This document shows positions 17,847-25,276 of a stretch of 64,000 nt of DNA, one piece after another. Each line of letters begins with the position of its first letter. The stretch's first letter is position 1. The notes below the pieces were generated by a model. The model was given only the letters and a program-made list of their open reading frames with translations. It searched no databases and was not told the DNA's origin. The DNA comes from Nonomuraea glycinis (lineage in GTDB: Bacteria; Actinomycetota; Actinomycetes; Streptosporangiales; Streptosporangiaceae): assembly GCF_014646515.1 (NCBI RefSeq), contig NZ_BMNK01000028.1, positions 1 through 64,000 of the forward strand, written 5' to 3'. A program made the position numbers and the translations under genes.

Positions 17847-19031
17847 ATGACTCGACGTACCGCCGCCGCCCTCGCCACGAGTGGCGAGGTGCTGCGCCTC
17901 ATCCGCACCGGTGAGGCCGTGACGCGGGCCGACCTCGGCCGGGTGACCGGCCTGTCACGTCCGGCGGTGCAGGCGCGCGTCGACGAGCTGCTGGAGCGCG
18001 GCCTGGTCGTCGAGCGGGCCGACGCGCCGTCCACCGGTGGCAGGCCCCCGGTCCGGCTGGAGTTCAACGCCGGCGGCGGCGTCGTGCTCGTGGCCGCGCT
18101 CGGCGCGAGCCGCACCCGGGTGGCCGTCTGCGACCTGTCCGGCCGCGAGCTGGCCGGTCAGGACTTCGCCATCGACGTCGAGCAGGGCCCCGACGTGGTG
18201 CTGCCGCTGGTCATGGACACCTGGGACGAGCTGCTCGCGGACCGGCCGGGCGCCGTGGTCAAGGGCGTCGGGATGGGCGTGCCCGCCACCGTCGAGTTCG
18301 CGCAGGGGCGCACCGAGAGCGCCCGGGTGATGGCCTCGTGGACCGGGGTGGTGATCCCGCCGCTGATCGCCGCCCGCTTCGCCGTCCCCGTGCTCGTCGA
18401 CAACGACGTGAACGTGCTGGCCATCGGCGAGCACCGGGGCGCCTACCCGGAGCTCGGCGACCTGATGTTCGTCAAGGTCTCCACCCGGATCGGCGCGGGC
18501 GTCGTCGCGGGCGGCGAGATCCTGCGCGGCGCGCTCGGCGCGGCCGGCGAGATCGGGCACATCCCGGTGCGTGACGGCGGCGGGGTGCTGTGCCGCTGCG
18601 GCAACATGGACTGCGTCGACTCCGTGGCCAGTGGCACCGCGTTGCTGCGCGATCTACGCTTCGCGGGCAAGGACGTCAAGACCATCGCGGACGTGACGGC
18701 GCTGGTGCGGGCCGGCGACGCCGAGACGATGGCGACGGTACGCGAGGCCGGGCGCAGGATCGGCGAGGTGCTGGCGATCGCCGTCAACATCCTCAACCCG
18801 TCGGTCGTGGTGCTCGGCGGCGACATGGCGGAGGCGTTCGGGCCGCTGGTGTCGAGCATCCGCGAGGTCGTCTACCGCCGATCCACCGCCCTGGCCACCA
18901 GAAGGCTGCGCATCGAGCCGAGCCGGCTGGGCGCGGCGGCGGGCATCAGCGGCTGCGCGGTGATGGTCCTGGACCACGTGCTGTCCCCGGACGCGGTCGA
19001 CGCGGCCATGACAGGCCGTGCCGCCCGCTGA
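17847..19031 (+). CDS. ROK-family transcriptional repressor
   Basis: The 394-residue protein has an N-terminal winged helix, TRADLGRVTGLSRPAVQARV, joined to a sugar-kinase-like domain. The ROK signature is present as IGAGVVAGGEILRGALGAAG and EIGHIPV, followed by the zinc-ligand cluster CRCGNMDCVDSVAS. Such proteins usually sense a sugar or sugar phosphate. It is transcribed away from zwf-edd-glk-eda with 141 bases between them, so it is the likely glucose-pathway regulator. GTG/ATG choice is not an issue: the ATG at 17847 gives the family start. Confidence 0.9.
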   Translation: MTRRTAAALATSGEVLRLIRTGEAVTRADLGRVTGLSRPAVQARVDELLERGLVVERADAPSTGGRPPVRLEFNAGGGVVLVAALGASRTRVAVCDLSGRELAGQDFAIDVEQGPDVVLPLVMDTWDELLADRPGAVVKGVGMGVPATVEFAQGRTESARVMASWTGVVIPPLIAARFAVPVLVDNDVNVLAIGEHRGAYPELGDLMFVKVSTRIGAGVVAGGEILRGALGAAGEIGHIPVRDGGGVLCRCGNMDCVDSVASGTALLRDLRFAGKDVKTIADVTALVRAGDAETMATVREAGRRIGEVLAIAVNILNPSVVVLGGDMAEAFGPLVSSIREVVYRRSTALATRRLRIEPSRLGAAAGISGCAVMVLDHVLSPDAVDAAMTGRAAR

Positions 19032-19088
19032 GAGCTGCGCCGTCGCTGAAGGCCTCAGTGACGACCAGTCGCGCGTACGCACAGCGCT

Positions 19089-19451
19089 TCAGGGGCACTT
19101 GCCGCGCTTGTCGTCCTTCTTCTTCGTCCGCTTGACGTCGGCCTTGGCCGCCGACGGCGGTACGCAGGACGGGCGTGCGGCGGGTCGCTGGAGGCCGGGC
19201 GGGGGCGGCGCGGTGTCCACGTCGCCCCGGAGCAGCGGCCGTCGGGACGGCTCGGGCGCCGGGACGCGGACGGGTGCGGACTCGATCGCGCCCGGCTTGG
19301 CGGGCCGCTGGAAGCCGGACACGCTGGCGGGGGAGAGCGAGGCGCCCGGCGAGCCGCCGGTCGACAAAACCCCCGCGAGTGCGAGCATGAGGGTGCCGGT
19401 CAGTGCGGTGGCGATCAGCAGGATCCGCCCGCGCCGCTCGGTCTGTCTCAC
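19089..19451 (-). CDS. Hypothetical secreted or membrane-anchored Pro/Ala-rich protein
   Basis: The 120-residue product has a basic start, MRQTERRGR, one hydrophobic segment, ILLIATALTGTLMLALAGVL, and then a Pro-rich low-complexity region. The tail is highly basic (DVKRTKKKDDKRGKCP). It looks like a single-span or secreted protein. I recognise no domain. The GTG start at 19451 has no strong ribosome-binding site, so expression is uncertain. It converges on the ROK gene. Confidence 0.5.
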   Translation of the reverse strand: MRQTERRGRILLIATALTGTLMLALAGVLSTGGSPGASLSPASVSGFQRPAKPGAIESAPVRVPAPEPSRRPLLRGDVDTAPPPPGLQRPAARPSCVPPSAAKADVKRTKKKDDKRGKCP

Positions 19452-19519
19452 AGAGGCCGATGATAGTCACGCCGGGCCGTACACGTGACACTTAGTCGCG
19501 AATCGTGATCAACTAACCC

Positions 19520-20221
19520 TCAGCAGGTGCAGAGCAGGCCGTTCAAGGCCTTCTCCAGGCCGGGGAGGCTGTGCGCGGGCCTGGGCCAGGGGAAGCGGAT
19601 CAGTGATCCGTCCGCGCGCACGGTGGCTCCGAAGCGGTCGAGCTCCCACAGCCACACCTCCGCCGCCGGCCGGTCGAGCTGCCTGGACACGCCGTTCGCG
19701 AGCTGGGCCCGGTGCGCGGCGTTGATGTGGGCGAGCACCCGTTCGGCGGTCTCCGTCAGCGGGTCCGGCTCCGCGTCGAGGTACTCGTCGGCGTCCAGTA
19801 CCCCGGTCTCCTGCCCGGTCAGGTAGATCACCTGAGCCACGTCCAGGCGCAGCAGCCGGGGCGCGTCCGGCCGGCCGTAGCGCTCCAGCGCGTCGAACAG
19901 GGCCTCGTCGGCGTCCTGCGCCGCGACGGCCACCGCCGCCGCGCGAGCCTCCTCCTCCGGTACGGCCTGCGCCCAGCCCTGCACCTCCAGCAGCCCGCGC
20001 GGATGCTCCACCTGGCCGAGGCGGCGCATGGCGGTCAGATGCACCGCCACCACGGCGTCGTCGCGCAGCCCGTGCAGCGGCTCACCCTGCCGCACCAGCA
20101 GCACCGGCCGGCCGCGCTCGTCGACGCCGCCGCGCGCGGGCGACGGGGTGTCGTCCACGGAGAGCCTGACCACACCGGCGGTCGCGGCGAGAGTACGGAT
20201 CCGCTCCTGGATCGGCAGCAT
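19520..20221 (-). CDS. DUF2470-domain protein (haem-utilisation-like)
   Basis: The 233-residue protein ends with a DUF2470-like domain: ETAERVLAHINAAHRAQLAN, then LWELDRFGATVRADG. This domain is found at the C-terminus of HugZ/HutZ-type haem-degrading or haem-storage proteins with a split-barrel fold. The N-terminal part resembles the pyridoxamine-oxidase-like barrel but lacks motifs I can assign. The ATG at 20221 follows AAGGAGG. A consensus IdeR/DtxR box lies 29 bases upstream, so iron should repress it. A role in haem-iron handling is inference from domain plus box. Confidence 0.75.
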   Translation of the reverse strand: MLPIQERIRTLAATAGVVRLSVDDTPSPARGGVDERGRPVLLVRQGEPLHGLRDDAVVAVHLTAMRRLGQVEHPRGLLEVQGWAQAVPEEEARAAAVAVAAQDADEALFDALERYGRPDAPRLLRLDVAQVIYLTGQETGVLDADEYLDAEPDPLTETAERVLAHINAAHRAQLANGVSRQLDRPAAEVWLWELDRFGATVRADGSLIRFPWPRPAHSLPGLEKALNGLLCTC

Positions 20222-20249
20222 GGGGGCCTCCTTGAGATCTCACTTGGCT

Positions 20250-20268
20250 TTAGGTTAGCCTAACCTAA
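20250..20268. promoter_or_regulatory. IdeR/DtxR-type iron box
   Basis: TTAGGTTAGCCTAACCTAA matches the 19-base palindromic consensus of IdeR/DtxR/DmdR1 iron repressors at every position. It lies midway between the divergent DUF2470 and rpsD-like start codons (29 and 32 bases away), so one bound dimer pair could repress both when iron is plentiful. Confidence 0.9.
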
Positions 20269-20299
20269 GTAAGGGCTACCTAACCACATGGAGGTGAAC

Positions 20300-20914
20300 G
20301 TGCGCTACACCGGTCCCAAGGTGCGGCTGTCACGCCGGGCGGGAGTGCCGCTGACGAAGAAGGCCGTGAGCTACTTCGAGCGGCGTCCCTATCCGCCGGG
20401 CGAGCACGGCCGCAAGACCAACCGGCGGGCCAGCGGCGACTACGCGCTGCGACTGCTGGAGAAGCAGAAACTCCGCTGGTACTACGACGTGTCGGAGCGC
20501 CAGCTCCGCCGCTACTGGGACCTGGCGGTGCGCAAGCCGGGCGCCTCGGGCGCCGAGCTCGTTACCCTGCTGGAGACCCGGCTGGCCTCGGTCGTGCTGC
20601 GCTCCGGGCTGGCGCCGTCGATCTACGCGGCCCGGCAGTACATCGCGCACGGCCACATCGCGGTCGACGGGCGCAAGGTGGACATCCCCAGCTACCTCGT
20701 CAAGCCCGGACAGGTCATCACCGTGCGCGAGCGGTCACGCCGGATGCAGCCGTTCGTGGCCGCGGCCGAGGGGGTGCACGCCGACGAGCGCGTCGCGCCC
20801 TACCTCTCGGTGGACCACGCGAACCTGACGGTCACCCTGGCCACCCGGCCGGAGCGCGGCCAGATCGTCGTCCCGGTGGACGAGCAACTCGTGGTCGAGT
20901 TCTACTCACGCTGA
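20300..20914 (+). CDS. rpsD: 30S ribosomal protein S4 paralogue, cysteine-free, behind an iron box
   Basis: The 204-residue product is a full-length S4. It has RYTGPKVRLSRR, YFERRPYPPGEHGRKTNRR and LLEKQKLRWYYDVSERQLRR, then the S4 RNA-binding domain (LETRLASVVLRSGLAPSIYA, ARQYIAHGHI), ending VVPVDEQLVVEFYSR. No Cys is present, so it is the zinc-free type. I place the start at the GTG at 20300 because GGAGGTGA sits just before it; an ATG at 20288 lies inside that site. It is alone, not in the usual rpsM-rpsK-rpsD-rpoA setting. The iron box suggests induction in iron starvation. Confidence 0.85.
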   Translation: MRYTGPKVRLSRRAGVPLTKKAVSYFERRPYPPGEHGRKTNRRASGDYALRLLEKQKLRWYYDVSERQLRRYWDLAVRKPGASGAELVTLLETRLASVVLRSGLAPSIYAARQYIAHGHIAVDGRKVDIPSYLVKPGQVITVRERSRRMQPFVAAAEGVHADERVAPYLSVDHANLTVTLATRPERGQIVVPVDEQLVVEFYSR

Positions 20915-20974
20915 CCCGGTGGGCGCCCTCTCCGGCCGAAACACGACCCATGGCACGGGACGGCGCCCTCACAG

Positions 20975-21118
20975 ACCGAGGCGCGGCCTCTCGGTCTCAG
21001 ACCGAGGCGCGGCCTCTCGGTCTCAGGCCGAGGCGCGGCCTCTCGGTCTCAGGCCGAGGCGCGGCCTCTCGGTCTCAGGCCGAGGCGCGGCCTCTCGGTC
21101 TCAGGCCGAGGCGCGGCC
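20975..21118. repeat. Tandem repeat, 26-base unit, five and a half copies
   Basis: Units start at 20975, 21001, 21027, 21053 and 21079, with a partial sixth at 21105-21118. Units 1 and 2 begin ACCGAGG and the rest GCCGAGG; otherwise they are identical. Each unit contains CCGAG and CTCGG arms, and the first junction forms CTCGGTC-TCA-GACCGAG, so stacked hairpins are possible. The array lies between the converging rpsD-like and ion-channel genes and covers the last codons of the channel gene. Confidence 0.9.
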
Positions 21119-22054
21119 CTTGGTGCGGGACGAGCGCCCCCTGCCGGAGCGCCGGCCGGACGCCGTGCCGGACGCCGTGTCGGACGCCGTGTCGGACGCC
21201 GTGCCGGATGCCGTGCCGGACACGGTGTGCGCGCGCAGCTCGGCCACCTCCCGGCGCAGCCCGGCGAGCTCGTCCAGGATGCGCTGGGTGGAGGCGGCGG
21301 ACACGTCCTCGATCTCCGCCTCCAGCTCGGCCCGCTCGGCGGCCGCCTCCTCGTCCATCGCGCTGACCACGACCGCCATGAACAGGTTCAGCACCACGAA
21401 GGTGCAGACCAGGATGAAGACGGTGAAGAAGATCCAGGCGGAGGGGTGCCGGGTCATCACCTCCCTGGCGATGTTGCCCCAGTCGTCGCCTGTCATCGTC
21501 TGGAAGAGGGTGAACAGCGAGGTGGGCAGGCTGCCGAACCGATCGGGCGCCGTCGCGCCGTACAGCTTGGTGGCCAGGACGGCGGCCACGTAGAGGACCA
21601 GGGAGAGCAGCAGCACGATCGAGCTCATCCCGGGCATCGCGCGCAGCAGGGCGGAGATCACCTTGCGCAGGCTCGGCACCGCCGACAGCAGCCGCAGCGC
21701 GCGCAGGATGCGCAGCGATCGCAGCACCGACAGCCCGCCCGTGGCGGGGGCGAGCGCGATGCCGACGATCACGGTGTCGAAGATGTTCCACGGGTCGCGG
21801 GGGAAGTTCTGCCTTTCGACGTACAGCTTGGCCGCGAGCTCGGCCACGAAGATGTAGAGCGCCAGATGATCGACGACGACGAGCAGATCACCGTAGCGTT
21901 CGACGACGTTCGGGAACGTCTCCAGGCCTAGCGTGCCGGCGTTGACCAGGATGACGGCGATGATGAATCGCTGAAAGTGCCGGTGCGCCAGGAGGGCACG
22001 GGTGCGTTCGCGCACGGGGGGAGGCTCCTTGGAACGGTGGATGATCCCGTCCAT
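21101..22054 (-). CDS. Voltage-gated cation channel, single-domain (NaChBac-type)
   Basis: The 317-residue protein has six membrane segments. S4 carries regularly spaced arginines, SVLRSLRILRALRLL. The pore loop reads TLFQTMTGDDWGNIAREVM, aligned with the TLESW-type filter of bacterial sodium channels but with two Asp. After S6 a coiled coil (DEEAAAERAELEAEIEDVSA) would hold the tetramer together. The C-terminus is a low-complexity Ser/Ala/Thr/Gly repeat followed by a basic tail whose last residues come from the 26-base repeat array. It lies 15 bases downstream of the nitroreductase-type gene, probably in one transcript. Confidence 0.88.
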   Translation of the reverse strand: MDGIIHRSKEPPPVRERTRALLAHRHFQRFIIAVILVNAGTLGLETFPNVVERYGDLLVVVDHLALYIFVAELAAKLYVERQNFPRDPWNIFDTVIVGIALAPATGGLSVLRSLRILRALRLLSAVPSLRKVISALLRAMPGMSSIVLLLSLVLYVAAVLATKLYGATAPDRFGSLPTSLFTLFQTMTGDDWGNIAREVMTRHPSAWIFFTVFILVCTFVVLNLFMAVVVSAMDEEAAAERAELEAEIEDVSAASTQRILDELAGLRREVAELRAHTVSGTASGTASDTASDTASGTASGRRSGRGRSSRTKGRASA

Positions 22055-22069
22055 GATGGCGCAATATGA

Positions 22070-22543
22070 TCAATGCGTAGGAATCAACCGGAAGACCCGT
22101 AATTGCCGCCCCGACTTGTCCGTATAGCGGGAGTAGAGCGGCCACTGCTCGATCAGGCCGGGCCAGGCGGCCGCGCGCTCGCCGCCGGTCAGCAGCACCG
22201 CGGTGACCCCGAACTCGCGGCCGCCGAAACCCACCCGGGCCTCGGGCGTCCGGATGAGATTGGCGCTCCACGCCGGGTGCCGGTCATGGCCGAAGTTGCT
22301 GCCCACGACCAGCAGCGCGCCGCCGGGCTCCGGCCGGCAGGCCAGCGGGGTGCTGCGCGGCAGCCCGGTCTTGGCGCCGGTGCTCGTCAGGACCAGCGTG
22401 GGCATCGGTCCGCCGCTGAGCAGCCTGCCCCGGGCGAGCGGGCGCAGGACGCGGTCGAACTTCGGCATGACCCGCGGTCCCACCCTCATGAACCAGTCAG
22501 TTGCCGCGAACCACTGGAAGAACGGCATGAATGACCGGATCAT
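22070..22543 (-). CDS. Deazaflavin (F420)-dependent nitroreductase-family protein
   Basis: The 157-residue protein has the Ddn-type split barrel with LVLTSTGAKTGLPRSTPLAC, LLVVGSNFGHDRHPAWSANL, PEARVGFGG and LYSRYTDKSGRQLRVFRL. These proteins bind coenzyme F420 and reduce quinones or other substrates, often at the membrane. The ATG at 22543 is chosen by family length; the longer frame has no similarity. It is the first gene of a likely two-gene unit with the ion channel, and divergent from the DUF4190 gene. Confidence 0.85.
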   Translation of the reverse strand: MIRSFMPFFQWFAATDWFMRVGPRVMPKFDRVLRPLARGRLLSGGPMPTLVLTSTGAKTGLPRSTPLACRPEPGGALLVVGSNFGHDRHPAWSANLIRTPEARVGFGGREFGVTAVLLTGGERAAAWPGLIEQWPLYSRYTDKSGRQLRVFRLIPTH

Positions 22544-22630
22544 GGGCCGGGAGTGTAGCAACCCACGGCGCGACTCGACGCTGTGGTATAAAACCCACGC
22601 AATCGCCGTCAGACAAGGGGTCCAGCACCG

Positions 22631-22945
22631 ATGTCCTATCCCAACTACGGGCCCTCCTACTACGGTCCACCGCCGCAGACCCACCCCAACGGCACCACGA
22701 TCCTGGTGCTGGGCATCCTGAGCCTGGTCATCTGCCAGATTCTCGGACCGTTCGCCTGGAACATGGGGACCAAGGCGCTGCGCGAGATCGACAACAGCGG
22801 CTACGTCTACGAGAACCGCGGCATGGTGCAGGCCGGGCGCATCTGCGGCATCATCAGCACCTGCATCATGATCGGCATCATCGTCATCTACGGGCTGTTC
22901 TTCCTGATCCTCGGCGGCGCGGCACTGAGCGGCAACCTGGACTGA
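22631..22945 (+). CDS. DUF4190-domain small membrane protein
   Basis: The 104-residue protein has a Tyr/Pro-rich N-terminus (SYPNYGPSYYGPPPQ) and two hydrophobic segments, TTILVLGILSLVICQILGPF and ICGIISTCIMIGIIVIYGLF. Between them lies GTKALREIDNSGYVYENRGM. This is the DUF4190 layout, of unknown function. A TATAAA at 22587 and AAGGGG before the ATG may serve as promoter and ribosome site. It converges with the TetR gene with no gap. Confidence 0.8.
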   Translation: MSYPNYGPSYYGPPPQTHPNGTTILVLGILSLVICQILGPFAWNMGTKALREIDNSGYVYENRGMVQAGRICGIISTCIMIGIIVIYGLFFLILGGAALSGNLD

Positions 22946-23566
22946 TCACTCCCCGATGCCCGACTCCAGCAGGTCGAACGCCTTGTCGGCCTGCACCCTG
23001 AGGCGGGGCCGGATCGTCTCCCACGCCTCGCCCGCGAGCATCCCGCGGACGGCGTGCTCCGACAGCAGGCGGGTCGTGTTGAGCAGGTGCGCGGCCATCA
23101 GGAGCGGCGCGAGGTCGTCGTCGTCCGCACCGGCCTCCTCGGCGAGCGCGGCCGCCAGCAGCGTCTCCCGTCTGAGATGGAGCTCGCGCGTCCGGGCGCG
23201 CAGCGCCGGACTGTCGGCCACCATCCTGGCGAACACGTCGCTGCCCTCGTTCAGTCCGTAACGCCAGTCGCGCGTCTCCAGCGCGTCGAGGAAGTCGCGC
23301 CGGAACGCCCGCACCACGCTCTCACCCGGCGCACGCCCCCGCGCGACCTCGACCGGCATGCCCTCCACCTGGTCCTGCCGGTCCAGGAAGAGGTCCTCCT
23401 TGGCGGGGAAGTAGTTGAACACCGTGTTCACCGACACGTCCGCCGCGCGCGCCACCTCGGCCACGGTCACGTTGTCGAACCCGCGCGACATGAACAACCC
23501 CATCGCCATGTCCGAGATGCGCTCTCGGGTCTCGCGCTTCTTCCGCTCCCGCAGTCCTTCGTCCAC
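22946..23566 (-). CDS. TetR-family repressor
   Basis: The 206-residue protein starts with the TetR helix-turn-helix: RERISDMAMGLFMSRGFDNV, TVAEVARAADVSVNTVFNYF and PAKEDLFLDR. The ligand-binding domain follows. The GTG at 23566 is the only start that keeps the first helix intact. It is divergent from a two-gene ABC exporter, with a long inverted repeat in between, so it most likely represses the exporter and itself. The ligand, probably an exported compound, is unknown. Confidence 0.92.
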   Translation of the reverse strand: MDEGLRERKKRETRERISDMAMGLFMSRGFDNVTVAEVARAADVSVNTVFNYFPAKEDLFLDRQDQVEGMPVEVARGRAPGESVVRAFRRDFLDALETRDWRYGLNEGSDVFARMVADSPALRARTRELHLRRETLLAAALAEEAGADDDDLAPLLMAAHLLNTTRLLSEHAVRGMLAGEAWETIRPRLRVQADKAFDLLESGIGE

Positions 23567-23593
23567 CCCGCCATGCTACCAAGTTTGCAGTCG

Positions 23594-23624
23594 CTCCAAA
23601 ATTAGGTTTACTCTAACTTTGGAG
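23594..23624. promoter_or_regulatory. Probable TetR operator
   Basis: CTCCAAAATTAG and CTAACTTTGGAG form a 12-base inverted repeat with one mismatch around a 7-base centre. It sits directly before the exporter gene, covers its ribosome-binding region, and is 28 bases from the TetR start. Confidence 0.6.
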
Positions 23625-23632
23625 GCGATCAA

Positions 23633-24373
23633 ATGATCAACGCGACAGGTCTGTCCAAGACCTTCAAAGGCGGCGACGTAGCCGTCAAGAACGTGACCAT
23701 GTCCGTGCGGCCCGGTGAGATCGTGGGCTTCCTCGGCCCCAACGGCGCAGGCAAGACCACCACCATGCGGATGCTGACGACCCTGCTCAGGCCCACCTCG
23801 GGCACCGCCACGGTGGCGGGCCACGACCTGCTGGGCGACCCGGCGCGGGTGCGACGCCACATCGGCTACGTCTCGCAGAGCGGCGGGGTCAGCCCGTCGG
23901 TCCCGCTCGGCGAGGAGCTCCACCTCCAGGCCATGCTGTACGGCCTCAGCCGCGCCGAGGCGTCGGCCAGGACGGCCGAGGTGCTGGCCATGCTGGACCT
24001 GACGGGCATGGAGTCCCGGCCCGGTGGCACGCTCTCCGGCGGCCAGCGCCGCCGCGTCGACATCGCGTTCGCCCTGCCGCACCGGCCGGCCCTGCTGTTC
24101 CTGGACGAGCCGACGACCGGGCTCGACCCGCAGAGCAGGGCGAACCTGTGGGACCACATCCGCCGCCTGCGCGCCGAGGACGGCGTGACGGTCTTCCTCA
24201 CCACCCACTACCTCGACGAGGCGGACGCGCTCTGCGACCGGCTGCTGATCATCGACCACGGCGAGATCGTCGCGACGGGCTCCCCGGCCGAGCTCAAGGC
24301 GGGCGGCCGCACGCTCGACCAGGCGTTCCTGGACCTCACCGGCAGGTCACTGCGCGAGGAGGCGGCCCTCTGA
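23633..24373 (+). CDS. ABC transporter ATPase, DrrA-type exporter
   Basis: The 246-residue nucleotide-binding protein has the Walker A motif GPNGAGKTTT, the Q-loop in YVSQSGG, the signature LSGGQRRRVDIAF and Walker B LLFLDEPTTGLDP, with a switch His in TTHYLDEAD. It pairs with the ABC-2 permease that follows, with its stop overlapping the permease start (TGATG). DrrA-type systems export drugs or lipids, and TetR control fits an exporter induced by its substrate. Confidence 0.93.
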   Translation: MINATGLSKTFKGGDVAVKNVTMSVRPGEIVGFLGPNGAGKTTTMRMLTTLLRPTSGTATVAGHDLLGDPARVRRHIGYVSQSGGVSPSVPLGEELHLQAMLYGLSRAEASARTAEVLAMLDLTGMESRPGGTLSGGQRRRVDIAFALPHRPALLFLDEPTTGLDPQSRANLWDHIRRLRAEDGVTVFLTTHYLDEADALCDRLLIIDHGEIVATGSPAELKAGGRTLDQAFLDLTGRSLREEAAL

Positions 24374-25098
24374 TGGTCCGCGACACCTGGCTGCTGTTCC
24401 GCCACAACCTGCGCGCCACTCTGCGCCAGAAGGCCGGCCTGATCTTCGGCGCCATCCAGCCGCTGTTCTTCCTGGTGCTGTTCGGGCCCATCTTCGCCAC
24501 GATCGGCAGCTGGGAGACCCTGGTGCCCGGCCTGATCATCCAGCTTGGCCTGATGAGCACCGGCATGGCCGGGTTCGGGGTGGTGTTCGAGAAGCGCTCC
24601 GGGGCGCTGGAGCGGCTGCGCGTCACCCCGGCGAGCCGCCTGGCCCTGCTGCTCGGCCGGGTGCTCACCAACGCCGTCCAGCTCATCCTCCAGGTCGTGC
24701 TGCTGGTCGCGGTCGGCTACGCCCTCGGCCTGCGCGCCCCCGTCGCGGGGCTGCTGGCCGGGCTGGCGCTGGTCGTGGTGCTCGGGGCGAGCCTCGCCGC
24801 GCTGTCGTACGCGATCGCGCTGACCATGAACGAGCAGTTGTTCGCGCCGGTGATGGGCACGGCGGTGATCCCGCTCGTGCTGCTGTCCGGCGCGTTCCTG
24901 CCGATGTCGATGGCGCCGGGCTGGCTCGACGCGCTCTCGTACGTCAGCCCGTTCCGGCACGTCCTGGAGGCGCTGCGCGAGCTGTTCGGCGGCCACTACT
25001 TCACCGGGACGGTCGTCGCCGGGGTGGCCGTGACCGTGGTGTTCGCGGTGATCAGCCTGACCGTCGGGACCCGCGTGTTCAACCGGGCGAGCGCCTAG
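24373..25098 (+). CDS. ABC-2 type permease, DrrB-like
   Basis: The 241-residue protein has six hydrophobic segments, with RQKAGLIFGAIQPLFFLVLF at the start, FEKRSGALERLRVTPASRLA in the cytoplasmic loop, and LVLLSGAFLPMSMAPGWLDA before the last spans. These are ABC2-membrane family hallmarks. The ATG at 24373 overlaps the ATPase stop. The gene ends at a strong hairpin that begins on its stop codon. Confidence 0.9.
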   Translation: MVRDTWLLFRHNLRATLRQKAGLIFGAIQPLFFLVLFGPIFATIGSWETLVPGLIIQLGLMSTGMAGFGVVFEKRSGALERLRVTPASRLALLLGRVLTNAVQLILQVVLLVAVGYALGLRAPVAGLLAGLALVVVLGASLAALSYAIALTMNEQLFAPVMGTAVIPLVLLSGAFLPMSMAPGWLDALSYVSPFRHVLEALRELFGGHYFTGTVVAGVAVTVVFAVISLTVGTRVFNRASA

Positions 25099-25132
25099 CC
25101 GTCAGGCGCCCGACGGCCGGGCGCCTGACGGC
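25098..25132 (+). terminator. Strong hairpin at the end of the ABC exporter operon
   Basis: A perfect 15-base stem (25098-25112 pairs with 25118-25132) closes a 5-base loop. It starts at the last base of the permease stop codon. There is no T-tract, as is common in high-GC actinobacteria. Confidence 0.75.
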
Positions 25133-25134
25133 AA

Positions 25135-25224
25135 GGCGTCTGACAGGCGGGCGTATGACGGCAAGGCGTCTGACAGGCGGGCGTATGACGGCCGGACGTC
25201 TGACAGGTGGGCGTCTCACGGCCG
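25135..25224. repeat. Tandem repeat, 30-base unit, three copies
   Basis: Units lie at 25135-25164, 25165-25194 and 25195-25224, all built on GGCGTCTGACAGGCGGGCG; the third has several changes. The array follows the ABC operon terminator, between converging genes. Confidence 0.8.
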
Positions 25225-25276
25225 GGCGCCCTTGTACCGGGTGTGCGGCCTGGTCGTCTACCCGGTGACGGGTGGT

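Noticed and set aside
20975..21118. CRISPR-like array
   Set aside because: Units are contiguous with no unique spacers, and no cas genes are near.
23601..23619. Iron-box-like TTAGGTTTACTCTAAC before the ABC exporter
   Set aside because: Only the left half fits the iron consensus. The longer inverted repeat centred on it fits the adjacent TetR gene better.
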